Of a DNA stretch of 64,000 nucleotides, positions 26,053 to 34,520 are shown in pieces. Below the pieces are notes generated by a model, which had not been told where the DNA came from, searched no databases, and was given only the letters and a program-made list of their open reading frames with translations. Positions within the stretch are counted from its first letter, which is position 1. Every line of letters begins with the position of its first letter. The position numbers and the translations under genes were made by a program. Origin of the DNA: Kineosporia corallincola (lineage in GTDB: Bacteria; Actinomycetota; Actinomycetes; Actinomycetales; Kineosporiaceae); the NCBI RefSeq assembly GCF_018499875.1, contig NZ_JAHBAY010000001.1, positions 372,001 through 436,000 on the forward strand. The letters are read 5' to 3'.

Positions 26053-28791
26053 TTGATCGCCCGATTACGGTCCCGCCGGTCCCGCCTCGTCGTCGTCCTC
26101 TTGTTGTTGCTGCTCGTGGGCGGTGTCCTCGCCACCGTCCGGTCCGGAGACGACCCCGACCGGTTCACCACCCAGGAGCTCACGGTCGAGGGCACGCCCG
26201 AGGCCGACGGCGACCCGGTCGACCTGGACGCCACGCTCTACCTGCCCGAGCGCACACCGGCCCCGGCCGTGCTGCTCGCCCACGGGTTCGGCGGCAGCAA
26301 GGCCTCGGTCGCCGGTGACGCCGAGGACCTCGCCGACCGCGGATACGTCGTGCTTGCCTACACCGCACGCGGCTTCGGCGGCTCCGGCGGCCTGATCCAC
26401 CTCGACCACCCGGACTACGAGATCAAGGACGGGCAGCGGATGCTCGACCAGCTCGCCGGGCGCTCCGAGGTGCGCAAGGACAGGTCCGGGGACCCGGTGG
26501 TGGGCGTGGTCGGGGCCTCGTACGGCGGCGCGCTCGCGCTGATGCTGGCCGGCACCGACGACCGGGTGGACGCGATCGTGCCGATGATCACCTGGAACGA
26601 CCTCCGGCAGGCGCTGTTCCCGCAGTTCGCCGATCCCGGCGGTGTCGGTGTGTTCAAACGCCAATGGACGGCGCTCCTGCTCGGCTCCACCCTGACCGGC
26701 TCCGGCAGCGCCCCCACGGCTCCCTCCGCCCAGCAGCTGAAGAGCCTGGCCGAGGGCGATCCGCAACAGGCCGTGTGCGGGCGCCTGGCCAAGGACCTGT
26801 GCCTGGGCTACGTGGAGACCGCCACCACCGGAACCCCCACCGACGACCTGCTCGACCTGCTCGACGAGTCCAGCCCGGCCCGGGTCGCCGGCCGGATCAC
26901 CGCCGACACGTTGCTGGTGCAGGGACAGCAGGACTCGCTCTTCCCGCTCTCCGAGGCCGACGCGAACGCCCAGGCCGTCACCGGGGCCGGCGGCACGGTG
27001 AAGCTGTACTGGGAGACCGGCGGTCACGACGCCGGCACCGGCACCGACGAGCTGCGGCCGGTGGTGGCCCAGTTCCTCGACGCCTCGATCGGCGACAGCG
27101 GTTCGCTCGGCGACATCCCGGGCAGCCGGGTCGAGGTCACCTCCGGCACGCTCGCCACCGACGGCACCCGGATCACCCGGCTGCGCTCGGCCCCCGACCC
27201 GATCCGTCCGGGCACCGTGCCGCAGGTCGGCTACCCGCTGGACGGCGCCGGGCAGTTCGCCCTCGCCCCGCCCGGCGCCACCCCGGCCGCCATCACCTCG
27301 CTGCCCGGCGCCGGCGCGCTGCTCGGGGCCCTCGGATCGGCCGGCAGCTCGCTCGACCTGGGCTCGCTCGCCGCCGTACCGGGAGAGAGCGTCAGCTTCG
27401 AGACCCGGCCGCTGGAGCGGGCGATCACCGTCACCGGGTCGTCGCACGTCACCGTGGGCATCGCCTCGTCCGCCGAGGAGGCCACGCTGTTCGCCTCCGT
27501 GGTCGACGTGGACGCCGACGGCGGCACCACGCTGCCCGCGCAACTCGTGACGCCGCTGCGGGTGACCGGGCTGTCGGCCCGGCAGAAGGAGGTCACGGTC
27601 ACCCTGCCCTCGGTGGTGCGCGACGTCCCGGCCGGGCACCGGCTGCGGGTCGTGCTGAGCACCACCGACCAGGCGTACGCGATGCCCCAGGAGGCCGCGC
27701 TGCACCGGATCACGTTGACCGGCGACGGGACGCTGACCGTGCCGCAGGCCGCGTTCACGGTGACCGACGACGGATCGGCGGTGCCCTGGCGTGGGGTGAT
27801 CGGTCTGGCCGTCGGTATCGCGTCGCTGGTGCTGCTCCTCGTCGTCCTCAATCGGCGCCGCAGGCCGCTGCCGCCCGACGCCGCGCTGACCGGCGTACCG
27901 ATCGCGATCGAAGGGCTGGGCAAGGCCTACGGCGACGGGTTCCGCGCGGTCAGCGACCTGAGCTTCCGCGTCGAGGCCGGTCAGGTGCTCGGGCTTCTCG
28001 GGCCGAACGGGGCGGGCAAGACCACCACGCTGCGCATGCTGATGGGGCTGATCCTGCCCTCCGAGGGGCAGATCCGGATCTTCGGGCACCAGGTGCGTCC
28101 GGGTGCCCCGGTGCTGTCCCGGCTGGGCTCGTTCGTGGAGGGCCCCGGATTTCTGCCGCACCTGTCCGGCCGCGACAACCTGGTGCTCTACTGGCGTTCC
28201 ACCGGCCGCAGCAGTCCCGCGCACCTCGACGTGGCACTGGAGATCGCCGGGCTCGGCGCCGACGTCAACCGCCGGGTGCGCACCTACAGTCAGGGCATGC
28301 GGCAGCGTCTGGCCATCGCTCAGGCCATGCTCGGGCTGCCCGACCTGCTGGTGCTCGACGAGCCGACCAACGGCCTGGACCCGCCGCAGATCCGCGAGAT
28401 GCGTGAGGTGCTGGGACGTTACGCCGCCACCGGGCGCACCGTGGTGGTGTCGAGCCACCTGCTCGCCGAGGTGGAGCAGACGTGCAGCCACGTGGTGGTG
28501 ATGGCCGCGGGACGCCTGGTCGCGCAGGGCCCGGTGGCCGAGCTGGTCGGTGACGGTGCGGCGGTGGTGGTCGAGGTGGACGACGCGGCGCGGGCTCTCG
28601 CTGTGGTCGCGGAGGTGACGGGTGTGGACGACGCCCAGATCGTGGACGGTGCTCTCGTCGTCCATGCTTCTGCCGACGCCCGCGCGGACCTCGTGCGACA
28701 GCTCGTTCTGGCCGACCTGAGGGTGACCCGGGTCGCCCCGCAGCGCGGCCTCGAAGACACGTTCCTGGCGCTGGTGGGAGAGGAGGCCTGA
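26053..28791 (+). CDS. Exported S15-like alpha/beta hydrolase fused to an ABC-transporter ATPase
   Basis: A 912-residue two-part protein. The TTG at 26053 is chosen because GGGGAG precedes it and a membrane helix follows at once (residues ~11-26). The hydrolase part has the nucleophile elbow GASYGG (Ser156), an acid in QGQQDSLFP and a histidine in ETGGHDAG, like the X-Pro dipeptidyl-peptidase/CocE group, followed by a beta-rich domain. A second helix (~581-599) returns the chain to the cytosol. The ABC ATPase then has GPNGAGKTTT, the signature YSQGMRQRLAIAQ and LLVLDEPTNGLD. The permease gene follows directly. The topology places the hydrolase outside and the ATPase inside. Confidence 0.88.
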   Translation: MIARLRSRRSRLVVVLLLLLLVGGVLATVRSGDDPDRFTTQELTVEGTPEADGDPVDLDATLYLPERTPAPAVLLAHGFGGSKASVAGDAEDLADRGYVVLAYTARGFGGSGGLIHLDHPDYEIKDGQRMLDQLAGRSEVRKDRSGDPVVGVVGASYGGALALMLAGTDDRVDAIVPMITWNDLRQALFPQFADPGGVGVFKRQWTALLLGSTLTGSGSAPTAPSAQQLKSLAEGDPQQAVCGRLAKDLCLGYVETATTGTPTDDLLDLLDESSPARVAGRITADTLLVQGQQDSLFPLSEADANAQAVTGAGGTVKLYWETGGHDAGTGTDELRPVVAQFLDASIGDSGSLGDIPGSRVEVTSGTLATDGTRITRLRSAPDPIRPGTVPQVGYPLDGAGQFALAPPGATPAAITSLPGAGALLGALGSAGSSLDLGSLAAVPGESVSFETRPLERAITVTGSSHVTVGIASSAEEATLFASVVDVDADGGTTLPAQLVTPLRVTGLSARQKEVTVTLPSVVRDVPAGHRLRVVLSTTDQAYAMPQEAALHRITLTGDGTLTVPQAAFTVTDDGSAVPWRGVIGLAVGIASLVLLLVVLNRRRRPLPPDAALTGVPIAIEGLGKAYGDGFRAVSDLSFRVEAGQVLGLLGPNGAGKTTTLRMLMGLILPSEGQIRIFGHQVRPGAPVLSRLGSFVEGPGFLPHLSGRDNLVLYWRSTGRSSPAHLDVALEIAGLGADVNRRVRTYSQGMRQRLAIAQAMLGLPDLLVLDEPTNGLDPPQIREMREVLGRYAATGRTVVVSSHLLAEVEQTCSHVVVMAAGRLVAQGPVAELVGDGAAVVVEVDDAARALAVVAEVTGVDDAQIVDGALVVHASADARADLVRQLVLADLRVTRVAPQRGLEDTFLALVGEEA

Positions 28792-29696
28792 TGCCGTCGA
28801 CCGGGCATTCGGAAGGTCTGGCGGGGATCGCCGCACCCTCGGGCGAGGCCGGGCCGGACGGCGCCGCACCCGGTTACCGCGCCCGGCGCACCCTGGGACT
28901 GCGGGTCGAGACCCGGCGTCAGCTCACCCGCCGGCGCACCCAGATCGCCCTGGGATTTCTGCTGGTGCTTCCGTTCATCCTGGTCGCCGCCTTCAGTTTC
29001 GACGACGGTGGCAGCCGCGACGCACAGACGGCGCTGGTCGATCTGGCCACCACCGGCGCCGCCAACTTCACCGTGTTCACGCTGTTCGTCAGCTCGGGAT
29101 TCCTGCTGGTGGTGATCGTGGCGCTGTTCGCCGGCGACACCGTGGCCAGCGAGGCGAGCTGGTCCAGCCTGCGCTACCTGCTCGCGATCCCGGTGCCCCG
29201 ATCCGCCCTGCTGCGCCGCAAACTCGTGGTGGCGCTGGGGTACTGCCTGTTCGCCCTGGTGCTGCTGCCCGTCGCCGCCTATCTGGTGGGCGGGGCCTTC
29301 TACGGCTGGGCGCCGCTGAAGACCCCGCTGGGCGAATCGGTCTCGGGCTGGGAACTGGCCCTGCGCCTGGGCGTCGCGGTCGGGTACATCGCCGTCTCAC
29401 TGGTTTTCGTGGCGGCGCTCGCGTTCCTGGTCGGCGTGTACACCGACGCCCCGCTGGGTGCGGTCGGCGGGGCGGTGATGCTGGTGATCCTGTCGAACAT
29501 CCTCGACAGCATCACGGCTCTCGGCGACTGGCGCCGCGGTCTGCCCACGCACTACTCGCTGGCCTGGACCGACGTGCTCGGCCCGGAACTGGTCTGGAAC
29601 GCCATGGTTCGCGGTGCGCTGTGGTCGATCGGGTACGGCGCCGTGCTGCTCGCCTGGGCCTGGTGGCACTTCGAGCACAAGGACATTACGAGCTGA
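28791..29696 (+). CDS. ABC-2 type transporter permease
   Basis: A 301-residue permease with about six membrane segments (first near residues 54-70, last near 276-292). The first part is a basic cytosolic leader. It has the EASWSSLRYLLAIPVPRSALLRRKL pattern of ABC-2 permeases near the second and third helices, where the ATPase contacts the membrane part. Its ATG shares a base with the stop codon of the hydrolase-ATPase gene and AGAGGAGG precedes it, so the two proteins should assemble as one transporter. Substrate unknown; the attached exported hydrolase suggests a peptide or ester is involved. Confidence 0.87.
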   Translation: MPSTGHSEGLAGIAAPSGEAGPDGAAPGYRARRTLGLRVETRRQLTRRRTQIALGFLLVLPFILVAAFSFDDGGSRDAQTALVDLATTGAANFTVFTLFVSSGFLLVVIVALFAGDTVASEASWSSLRYLLAIPVPRSALLRRKLVVALGYCLFALVLLPVAAYLVGGAFYGWAPLKTPLGESVSGWELALRLGVAVGYIAVSLVFVAALAFLVGVYTDAPLGAVGGAVMLVILSNILDSITALGDWRRGLPTHYSLAWTDVLGPELVWNAMVRGALWSIGYGAVLLAWAWWHFEHKDITS

Positions 29697-29833
29697 AAAC
29701 GGTGGACGGGCCGTAAAACCTCTGCCGAACGGGTTAAAGCAGCTTGTCAAGCCGCCGATGAAGTGGCGCGACCTGTTGTCGCTCACGGCAGGCAGAATCC
29801 GGACACGGCGCCGGATCCCACCCAGGAGGCACA

Positions 29834-31792
29834 GTGCCCTCGAACAACACCGTTGCGACGGCGACTGCTGCTCGCACCGCCGGTAAGCGCACCTCGGCCG
29901 CGGCCGCCACCGGCGGCGCGGCCCGAAGCGTGGCCGCTGCCAACAAGTCCGCCTCGAAGGCGGCGAAGACGGCTTCGGCCCGGGCCTCGAAGACGGCCAC
30001 GAAGGCCGGTGCCAAGCCGAAGGCCAGCAGCACCACCACCCGAAGCGTGGCCGCTGCCAACAAATCGGCGTCGGCCGCGGCGAAGGACGTCTCGACCCGC
30101 GCGGGCCGCACCGCCACGGCGAAGAAGGCCGGCACGGCAAAGGTTCCGGCTCCGCGTTCCGGTGGTGCCAAGGCGTCCGCCGGGACCGCGAAGAAGGCCG
30201 CGGTGAAGAAGCCTGTGGTGAAGAAGGCCGTGGTGAAGAAGGCCGTGGTGAAGAAGGCCACCACGAGCCGCGCCGCCACGAGCACGAACGCCCGCACGGC
30301 GAAGCCGACCCCGGCCAAGAAGACGACCGCCGCGAAGAAGACGACCGCTCCCGCGACCCGGAGTGCAGCCAAGAAGGCCACCGCCAAGAAGGCCACCGCC
30401 AAGAAGGCCACCGCCACGAAGACCGCGGCGACGAGGGCGACCGCCAAGACCGCGGCCAAGAAGACGCCAGCGAAGAGGACGCCCACCAAGGCCGCGGCGA
30501 AGCGGGCGACGGCGACGAGGGCGACCGCCAAGACCGCGGCCAAGAAGACGCCAGCGAAGAGGACGCCCGCCAAGACCGCGGCGAAGCGGGCCACGGCGAC
30601 GAAGACGACCGCCAAGACCGCGGCCAAGAAGACGCCAGCGACGAGGGCCACCGCCAAGACCGTCGCCAAGCGGGCCACGGCGACGAAGACGACCGCCAAG
30701 ACCGCGGCCAAGCGGGCGACGGCGAAGAAGGCGACGGCGAAGAAGGCGACGGCGAAGAAGGCGACGGCGAAGAAGGCGACGGCGAAGAAGGCGACGGCGA
30801 AGAAGGCGACGGCGAAGAAGGCGACGGCGAAGAAGGCGACGACCAAGAAGGCCACGGCGAAGAAGGCCACCGCCAAGAAGCCCGCCGGGAAGAAGGCCCC
30901 GGCCGCGAGGGCCACCCCGTCCAAGCGCACCGCCACGAGGCGCACCGTCGGCAAGACCACCGCGTCCCGCCCGGCTCCGGGCACGGGGAAGACAGCTTCC
31001 CGGAGCATCGCCCCCGCCCCGGCCGCGAAGAGCACTGCGCGTAAGACCGCGACGACCCGCCCAGCCACCAGGACCACCACCCGCAAGACGGCGGCGACCC
31101 GGCCGGCCACCAAGTCGTCCACGCGCAAGAGCTCCGTGAAGAAGCCGGTCGGCACCTCACCACCGGGCCCGGCCACCACGGCAACTGTCTCCAGGACCAC
31201 CCCCGCCGCTCCGGTGACGTCCCCCGACACCGCACCCTCCGGCCCCACCTCGTCTTCCGGCCGGACCCCACCGGCTGCACCCACCGCGTCTTCAGGCCCC
31301 ACCGCGTCCTCAAACCCCACCGCGCGTCCAGGCCCCACCGTGCGACCGGTGGCCAGAACGTCCTCCCGCCCGGCGGTGAAGTCGGCGGACACGCCCGCCC
31401 CCGAGGGCGGGGTGGCGACCGTCACCGAGACGGCCATCCCCACCCAGCGCACGGCCCCCACGACCGGGCCCTCGGGCGGAGCGGTCACTCATCCGATCAT
31501 CCGTCCGGTCCGGCCCACCTCGCCCAGGTCCCCGATTCCCACGGAGGCCGGGGCTGCCACGCCGCCACCGGCGTCCACCCCCGCCGAACCGGAACCGGCG
31601 CCCGCCGACACACCCGAGCCCACACCGGCCCCGGCCCACCTCATCGGCCCGGTGAAGAACCCGGTCACCGTGACCTCCACGGGCCCCGAGCCGGCGCCGG
31701 GTCCTGGCACCCGTCCGCTGTCGATGATTCCCGCCGTCCCGCCGAGGGACGACGAAACCCCCGCCACCCCCACCGCCGGCCGATCGGCCTGA
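29834..31792 (+). CDS. Lys/Ala-rich histone-H1-like repeat protein
   Basis: A 652-residue low-complexity protein starting at GTG with AGGAGG 5 bases ahead. Residues ~1-120 are Ala/Ser/Lys-rich with two copies of RSVAAANKSAS. Residues ~115-355 are dominated by KKAT(A), KKTPAKR and TAAKRATATK repeats like eukaryotic H1 tails and bacterial AlgP/Hc1-type proteins. The final ~270 residues are Pro/Thr/Ser-rich with little charge. The basic half should bind DNA, RNA or polyphosphate; the rest looks disordered. It stands alone between a transporter pair and an unknown gene, and a GC-rich hairpin follows. A nucleoid role is likely but not shown. Confidence 0.8.
   Translation: MPSNNTVATATAARTAGKRTSAAAATGGAARSVAAANKSASKAAKTASARASKTATKAGAKPKASSTTTRSVAAANKSASAAAKDVSTRAGRTATAKKAGTAKVPAPRSGGAKASAGTAKKAAVKKPVVKKAVVKKAVVKKATTSRAATSTNARTAKPTPAKKTTAAKKTTAPATRSAAKKATAKKATAKKATATKTAATRATAKTAAKKTPAKRTPTKAAAKRATATRATAKTAAKKTPAKRTPAKTAAKRATATKTTAKTAAKKTPATRATAKTVAKRATATKTTAKTAAKRATAKKATAKKATAKKATAKKATAKKATAKKATAKKATAKKATTKKATAKKATAKKPAGKKAPAARATPSKRTATRRTVGKTTASRPAPGTGKTASRSIAPAPAAKSTARKTATTRPATRTTTRKTAATRPATKSSTRKSSVKKPVGTSPPGPATTATVSRTTPAAPVTSPDTAPSGPTSSSGRTPPAAPTASSGPTASSNPTARPGPTVRPVARTSSRPAVKSADTPAPEGGVATVTETAIPTQRTAPTTGPSGGAVTHPIIRPVRPTSPRSPIPTEAGAATPPPASTPAEPEPAPADTPEPTPAPAHLIGPVKNPVTVTSTGPEPAPGPGTRPLSMIPAVPPRDDETPATPTAGRSA
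30721..30840 (+). repeat. Eight perfect 15-bp tandem repeats (KKATA coding)
   Basis: Eight identical copies of GGCGAAGAAGGCGAC run without interruption, encoding the KKATA repeats of the histone-like protein. Flanking copies have drifted to AAGAAGGCCACC. Exact identity at synonymous positions shows recent expansion. The period is a multiple of three, so slippage preserves the frame. Confidence 0.95.
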
Positions 31793-31800
31793 CCACCGGA

Positions 31801-31835
31801 CGAGGGCCGCTCACCCGAAGAGGGGGCGGCCCTCG
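31801..31835 (+). terminator. Hairpin after the histone-like gene
   Basis: A perfect 10-bp stem (31801-31810 with 31826-31835) starts 8 bases after the stop codon. No T run follows, so it is either an actinobacterial-style terminator without U-tract or an mRNA-stabilising end. The stretch 31836-31976 holds no other feature I can support. Confidence 0.6.
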
Positions 31836-31976
31836 CCCGTGCGCAGTGCCCCGGACCCTGCGCCGGATCCGTGCTCCGGTCGGGTTATTCCCAGCACGCC
31901 CCGCACCCGTGCTCTTCCGGTGTGTGAACTTCGTTGCCCCGGCGGTGGGCTGCGAGGTCGGGCAGGCGGTGGAAGC

Positions 31977-32624
31977 ATGGTCCGAATGACCTCGGATCGC
32001 AGCGCCGGCTACGTCCCTCCGCGGCGCCCGGCCTTCTTCGGGCCCGCGGTGATGGACACCTTCCAGGGCGCCCCTGACCCCGGCCAGCGCATCGAGGCGG
32101 CCCACCGCACCGCCGCCGCCCTGGTCGACCACGCCCGCGGCGGGGGAGACCCGGCCGCCACGGCCCGCATCGTGGCGCTCGCCGACGTGTACGGCCTCGA
32201 CGAGATCGCCGAGCTCTGGGCCGCCCGCCCGGCCCGCACCCTGCCCGGCGCGCTCTGGCGTATCTATGCCCTCCAGGCCGGCATCCGCCGTGACCCGGTG
32301 GGCATGGCCCGGGCCTTCGACTCCGGTCGGCACCGCGCCCCGGTGCACGAGGCGGTGGCCGGGGTGGCGGAGCCGCCCGGGCCGACCGAGGTGCAAGACA
32401 TGGCCGACGCCATCCTCGGCGGAGCCTTCACCGGTGACCTGGCCGTCGCGCTGGAACGGGCCGCGGCGTTCTGCCACGTCGTGGCCACCGGCCTGGCGCT
32501 GGAGGCCGACCACCGGATCGAGCCCGAGGAAGAAGGCCTCACCCGGCGCGCGGGCGGCCTGGCCCGCACCGGCACCGACCTGGAGGCGGCGGCCCGGATG
32601 TGGCGCGAGGGCGACCTCAGCTGA
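31977..32624 (+). CDS. Hypothetical protein, alanine-rich helical
   Basis: A 215-residue soluble protein, mostly helical by composition, with no signal peptide or membrane segment. I do not recognise the family. It contains HRTAAALVDHARGGGD, ARIVALADVYGLDEIAELWA and an acidic stretch IEPEEEG near residue 185. The frame is open from 31839, but the first ~46 residues have the composition of non-coding GC-rich DNA. ATGs at 31977 and 31986 are both possible; GTGGAAG lies just ahead. It is followed 23 bases later by the folded RNA element upstream of pstS, which may begin in its 3' untranslated region. Confidence 0.7.
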   Translation: MVRMTSDRSAGYVPPRRPAFFGPAVMDTFQGAPDPGQRIEAAHRTAAALVDHARGGGDPAATARIVALADVYGLDEIAELWAARPARTLPGALWRIYALQAGIRRDPVGMARAFDSGRHRAPVHEAVAGVAEPPGPTEVQDMADAILGGAFTGDLAVALERAAAFCHVVATGLALEADHRIEPEEEGLTRRAGGLARTGTDLEAAARMWREGDLS

Positions 32625-32647
32625 AGCTCTCACCACGACGTTCGCTA

Positions 32648-32894
32648 CAAGTGGGGTGAAACACCCCGGGATCGACCGGCCCGGCGGGGAACACCCGAGG
32701 GGTGGGCATGAGTTAATAGACCCGGTGACACCCTTCGGGGTCTCACCGGGCGTCGGGCCGCGGTAGCCCCGGGTCCCACTTGAAGCCGCCTAGAGCGGCC
32801 GTTGCACCGTGAGGTGCTCCCGGTCCGGCGCCTCAAAAGCTACAAATGATGGACGGCGCCGGGCCCCGACGGGCTCGGCGTCGTCCTCAGTTTT
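32648..32894 (+). ncRNA. Candidate structured RNA with its own terminator, upstream of pstS
   Basis: About 250 bases fold into nested stems. Closing stem: CAAGTGGG/CCCACTTG (32648-32655 with 32775-32782). Inner stem: 32678-32685 with 32752-32759. A UUCG-capped hairpin: 32721-32728 with 32743-32750, one C-C mismatch and four more pairs closing cUUCGg. Further hairpins at 32692-32704, 32785-32799 and 32804-32817 (GTGA loop), then a strong terminator. No ORF with a ribosome site fits. It does not resemble tmRNA, RNase P RNA, SRP RNA or riboswitch classes I know. It may be a free small RNA, the 3' end of the upstream mRNA, or an attenuating leader for pstS. Confidence 0.55.
32851..32894 (+). terminator. 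Strong rho-independent terminator before pstS
   Basis: A 15-bp uninterrupted stem with two G-U pairs (32851-32865 with 32872-32886), a six-base loop and CAGTTTT directly after. It is about 420 bases before the pstS start, so it ends an upstream transcript and not pstS itself. Confidence 0.85.
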
Positions 32895-32952
32895 GGCGGG
32901 TTTCCCGAAATTCGCCGAAAGCCGTTCCGCTCCCAGGCATTACGCCGACCCA

Positions 32953-33026
32953 TGATCACGATCAGGTCACGCCTGACCCCCTGGCTGTGATCACGACCCT
33001 CCGTAGCGATCTTCACTCATACGGAG
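32953..33026. promoter_or_regulatory. Cluster of dyads upstream of the pstS promoter
   Basis: Two direct copies of TGATCACGA (32953-32961, 32988-32996) flank an inverted repeat GGTCA-CGCC-TGACC (32965-32978). A second dyad CTCCGTA-14-TACGGAG follows (32999-33005 with 33020-33026). The density and symmetry suggest protein-binding sites serving pstS. The regulator is not identified. Confidence 0.4.
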
Positions 33027-33106
33027 TCACAGAAACAGCTCGAATCGCATCAGGAACCCCCGTCCCGGTAACGCTTCGTGCTCAGGTTTTGCCCTTCCTG
33101 GGTGTC

Positions 33107-33216
33107 GTTCACTTGGAAGTCGCCGTGAGGTCCAGCTCACTTTGCCTGATGTCGAAGGTTCGTTTGACGCTCGTTAACCATCGTCGGCCGATCGCTTCAT
33201 CTGGCCTGCCTACGGT
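33107..33216 (+). promoter_or_regulatory. Probable pstS promoter with PHO-box-like site
   Basis: GTTCACTTGG at 33107-33116 matches the start of the Streptomyces PHO box (GTTCA-type 11-base units). Later units in the same 11-base register match poorly. TACGGT at 33211-33216 is a possible -10, about 98 bases before the start codon. Phosphate-starvation control through a PhoP/RegX3-type regulator is expected for this operon; the exact site is tentative. Confidence 0.35.
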
Positions 33217-33313
33217 CTGTGTCGGGCAACCAACCGTGCCCCGGCGCCGCGCCGATCGCAGCGCCCGCAGAACTGGCTGGGCTTCGTTCCCGGCTCCATG
33301 AAAGGGAATTCCA

Positions 33314-34429
33314 TTGAAGCTCCCCAAGCACGTCGCACTGACCAGCGTGGCGCTGGCCGGCGCCCTGGCCCTCACCGCCTGCGGCTCGGACGACAACAGC
33401 GCTGACGGTGGGAGCGGCAGCAGCTCTGACAGCGGCTCGAGCGTCAGCGGCACGCTGAACGGCGAGGGCTCCTCGGCGCAGAAGAACGCCATCGACGAGG
33501 CCATCGCGAGCTTCGGCTCCGCCAACCCGGACGCCACGGTCAACTACAACGCGACCGGCTCCGGCGACGGCGTCAAGAACTTCAACGCCGGCCAGGTCGA
33601 CTTCGCCGGTTCCGACTCGGCCCTCAAGAGCGAGGCCGTGGACGGCGTCGTCGAGACCGACGCCGCCAAGGAGCGTTGTGGCGGCAACGAGGCCTGGAAC
33701 CTGCCCCTGGTGGCCGGTCCCATCGCCGTCGCCTACAACCTGCCGGGCGTCGACAACCTGATCCTCACCCCCGAGGTCGTCGGCAAGATCTTCCTCGGCG
33801 ACATCAAGACCTGGAACGACAAGGCGATCGCCGACCTGAACCCGGACGCCACGCTGCCGTCCACCGCGATCTCCGTGTTCTTCCGCTCGGACGAGTCGGG
33901 TACCACCGAGAACTTCCAGAAGTACCTGGCCGGCTCCGCCGCCGACACCTGGACCGAAGAGCCGTCGAAGGTGTGGCCGGGCAAGGCCGGCGAGGGCCGC
34001 TCGAAGTCGGACGGCGTCTCCCAGGGTGTGAAGAGCACCGAGGGCGGCATCACCTACGTCGAGTGGAGCTACGCGCGGGACAACGACCTGGGCGTCGCCC
34101 AGATCGACAACGGCGCCGGCGCCGTCGAGCTGACCGGTGAGTCGGCCGGCAAGGCCCTGACCGCCGCCGAGGTCACCGGCACGGGCAACGACCTCAAGCT
34201 CCAGCTCGACTACGCCACCAAGGAGGCGGGTACCTACCCGATCGTCCTGGTGACCTACGAGATCGTCTGCTCGAAGGGCCTGGACGCCGAGAAGACCACG
34301 CTGATCAAGTCGTTCCTGAAGCACTTCGCCAGCTCGGAGACGCAGACCAGCCTCCAGGAGATCGGCTACGCCCCGCTGCCGTCGGCGATCTCGGACAAGG
34401 TCAACACCGCGATCGACGCCATCTCCTGA
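33314..34429 (+). CDS. pstS: PstS, phosphate-binding lipoprotein
   Basis: Captures phosphate outside the cell for the PstCAB transporter. The 371-residue precursor has a lipoprotein signal with lipobox LTAC (Cys23), a Ser/Gly/Asp-rich spacer, then the binding domain. GEGSSAQ, GSGDGVKNF and FAGSDSAL are loops that form the phosphate site, and DESGTTENFQKYL is also conserved. The start is TTG with AAAGGGAA before it. First gene of pstSCAB, separated from pstC by 189 bases that contain a strong hairpin, consistent with a higher yield of the binding protein. Confidence 0.96.
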   Translation: MKLPKHVALTSVALAGALALTACGSDDNSADGGSGSSSDSGSSVSGTLNGEGSSAQKNAIDEAIASFGSANPDATVNYNATGSGDGVKNFNAGQVDFAGSDSALKSEAVDGVVETDAAKERCGGNEAWNLPLVAGPIAVAYNLPGVDNLILTPEVVGKIFLGDIKTWNDKAIADLNPDATLPSTAISVFFRSDESGTTENFQKYLAGSAADTWTEEPSKVWPGKAGEGRSKSDGVSQGVKSTEGGITYVEWSYARDNDLGVAQIDNGAGAVELTGESAGKALTAAEVTGTGNDLKLQLDYATKEAGTYPIVLVTYEIVCSKGLDAEKTTLIKSFLKHFASSETQTSLQEIGYAPLPSAISDKVNTAIDAIS

Positions 34430-34471
34430 CCCTCTAGGGTCTCAGCAACACGACATCAGTAAGGACCGACG

Positions 34472-34520
34472 CCCCGTGTCTCCCGGTCCGCCCCCGAAAG
34501 GGCGGGACGGGGGCACGGGG
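34472..34520 (+). promoter_or_regulatory. Intercistronic hairpin between pstS and pstC
   Basis: CCCCGTG (34472-34478) pairs with CACGGGG (34514-34520), and an inner GTCCGCCC/GGGCGGGAC stem with one bulge closes around CCGAAA. No T run follows. It could protect the pstS message or cause partial termination, giving more PstS than membrane subunits. Confidence 0.6.

Noticed and set aside
26065-28869. 934-codon minus frame opposite the hydrolase-ATPase fusion
   Set aside because: Antisense shadow: His/Gly/Arg/Gln-rich without motifs, whereas the plus strand has intact P-loop, signature and catalytic boxes.
26000-29700. Transferred genomic island around the hydrolase-ABC genes
   Set aside because: GC content and codon use look like the surroundings, and there is no integrase, tRNA or flanking repeat.
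30721-30840. CRISPR-like periodic array
   Set aside because: Units are 15 bp with no spacers and are in frame within a coding sequence, so it is a protein repeat.
32640-32900. tmRNA, RNase P RNA, SRP RNA or c-di-AMP/cobalamin riboswitch
   Set aside because: None of the conserved core sequences of these RNAs is present (no tmRNA CCA end or tag frame, no RNase P GAGGAAAGTCC block, no riboswitch consensus).
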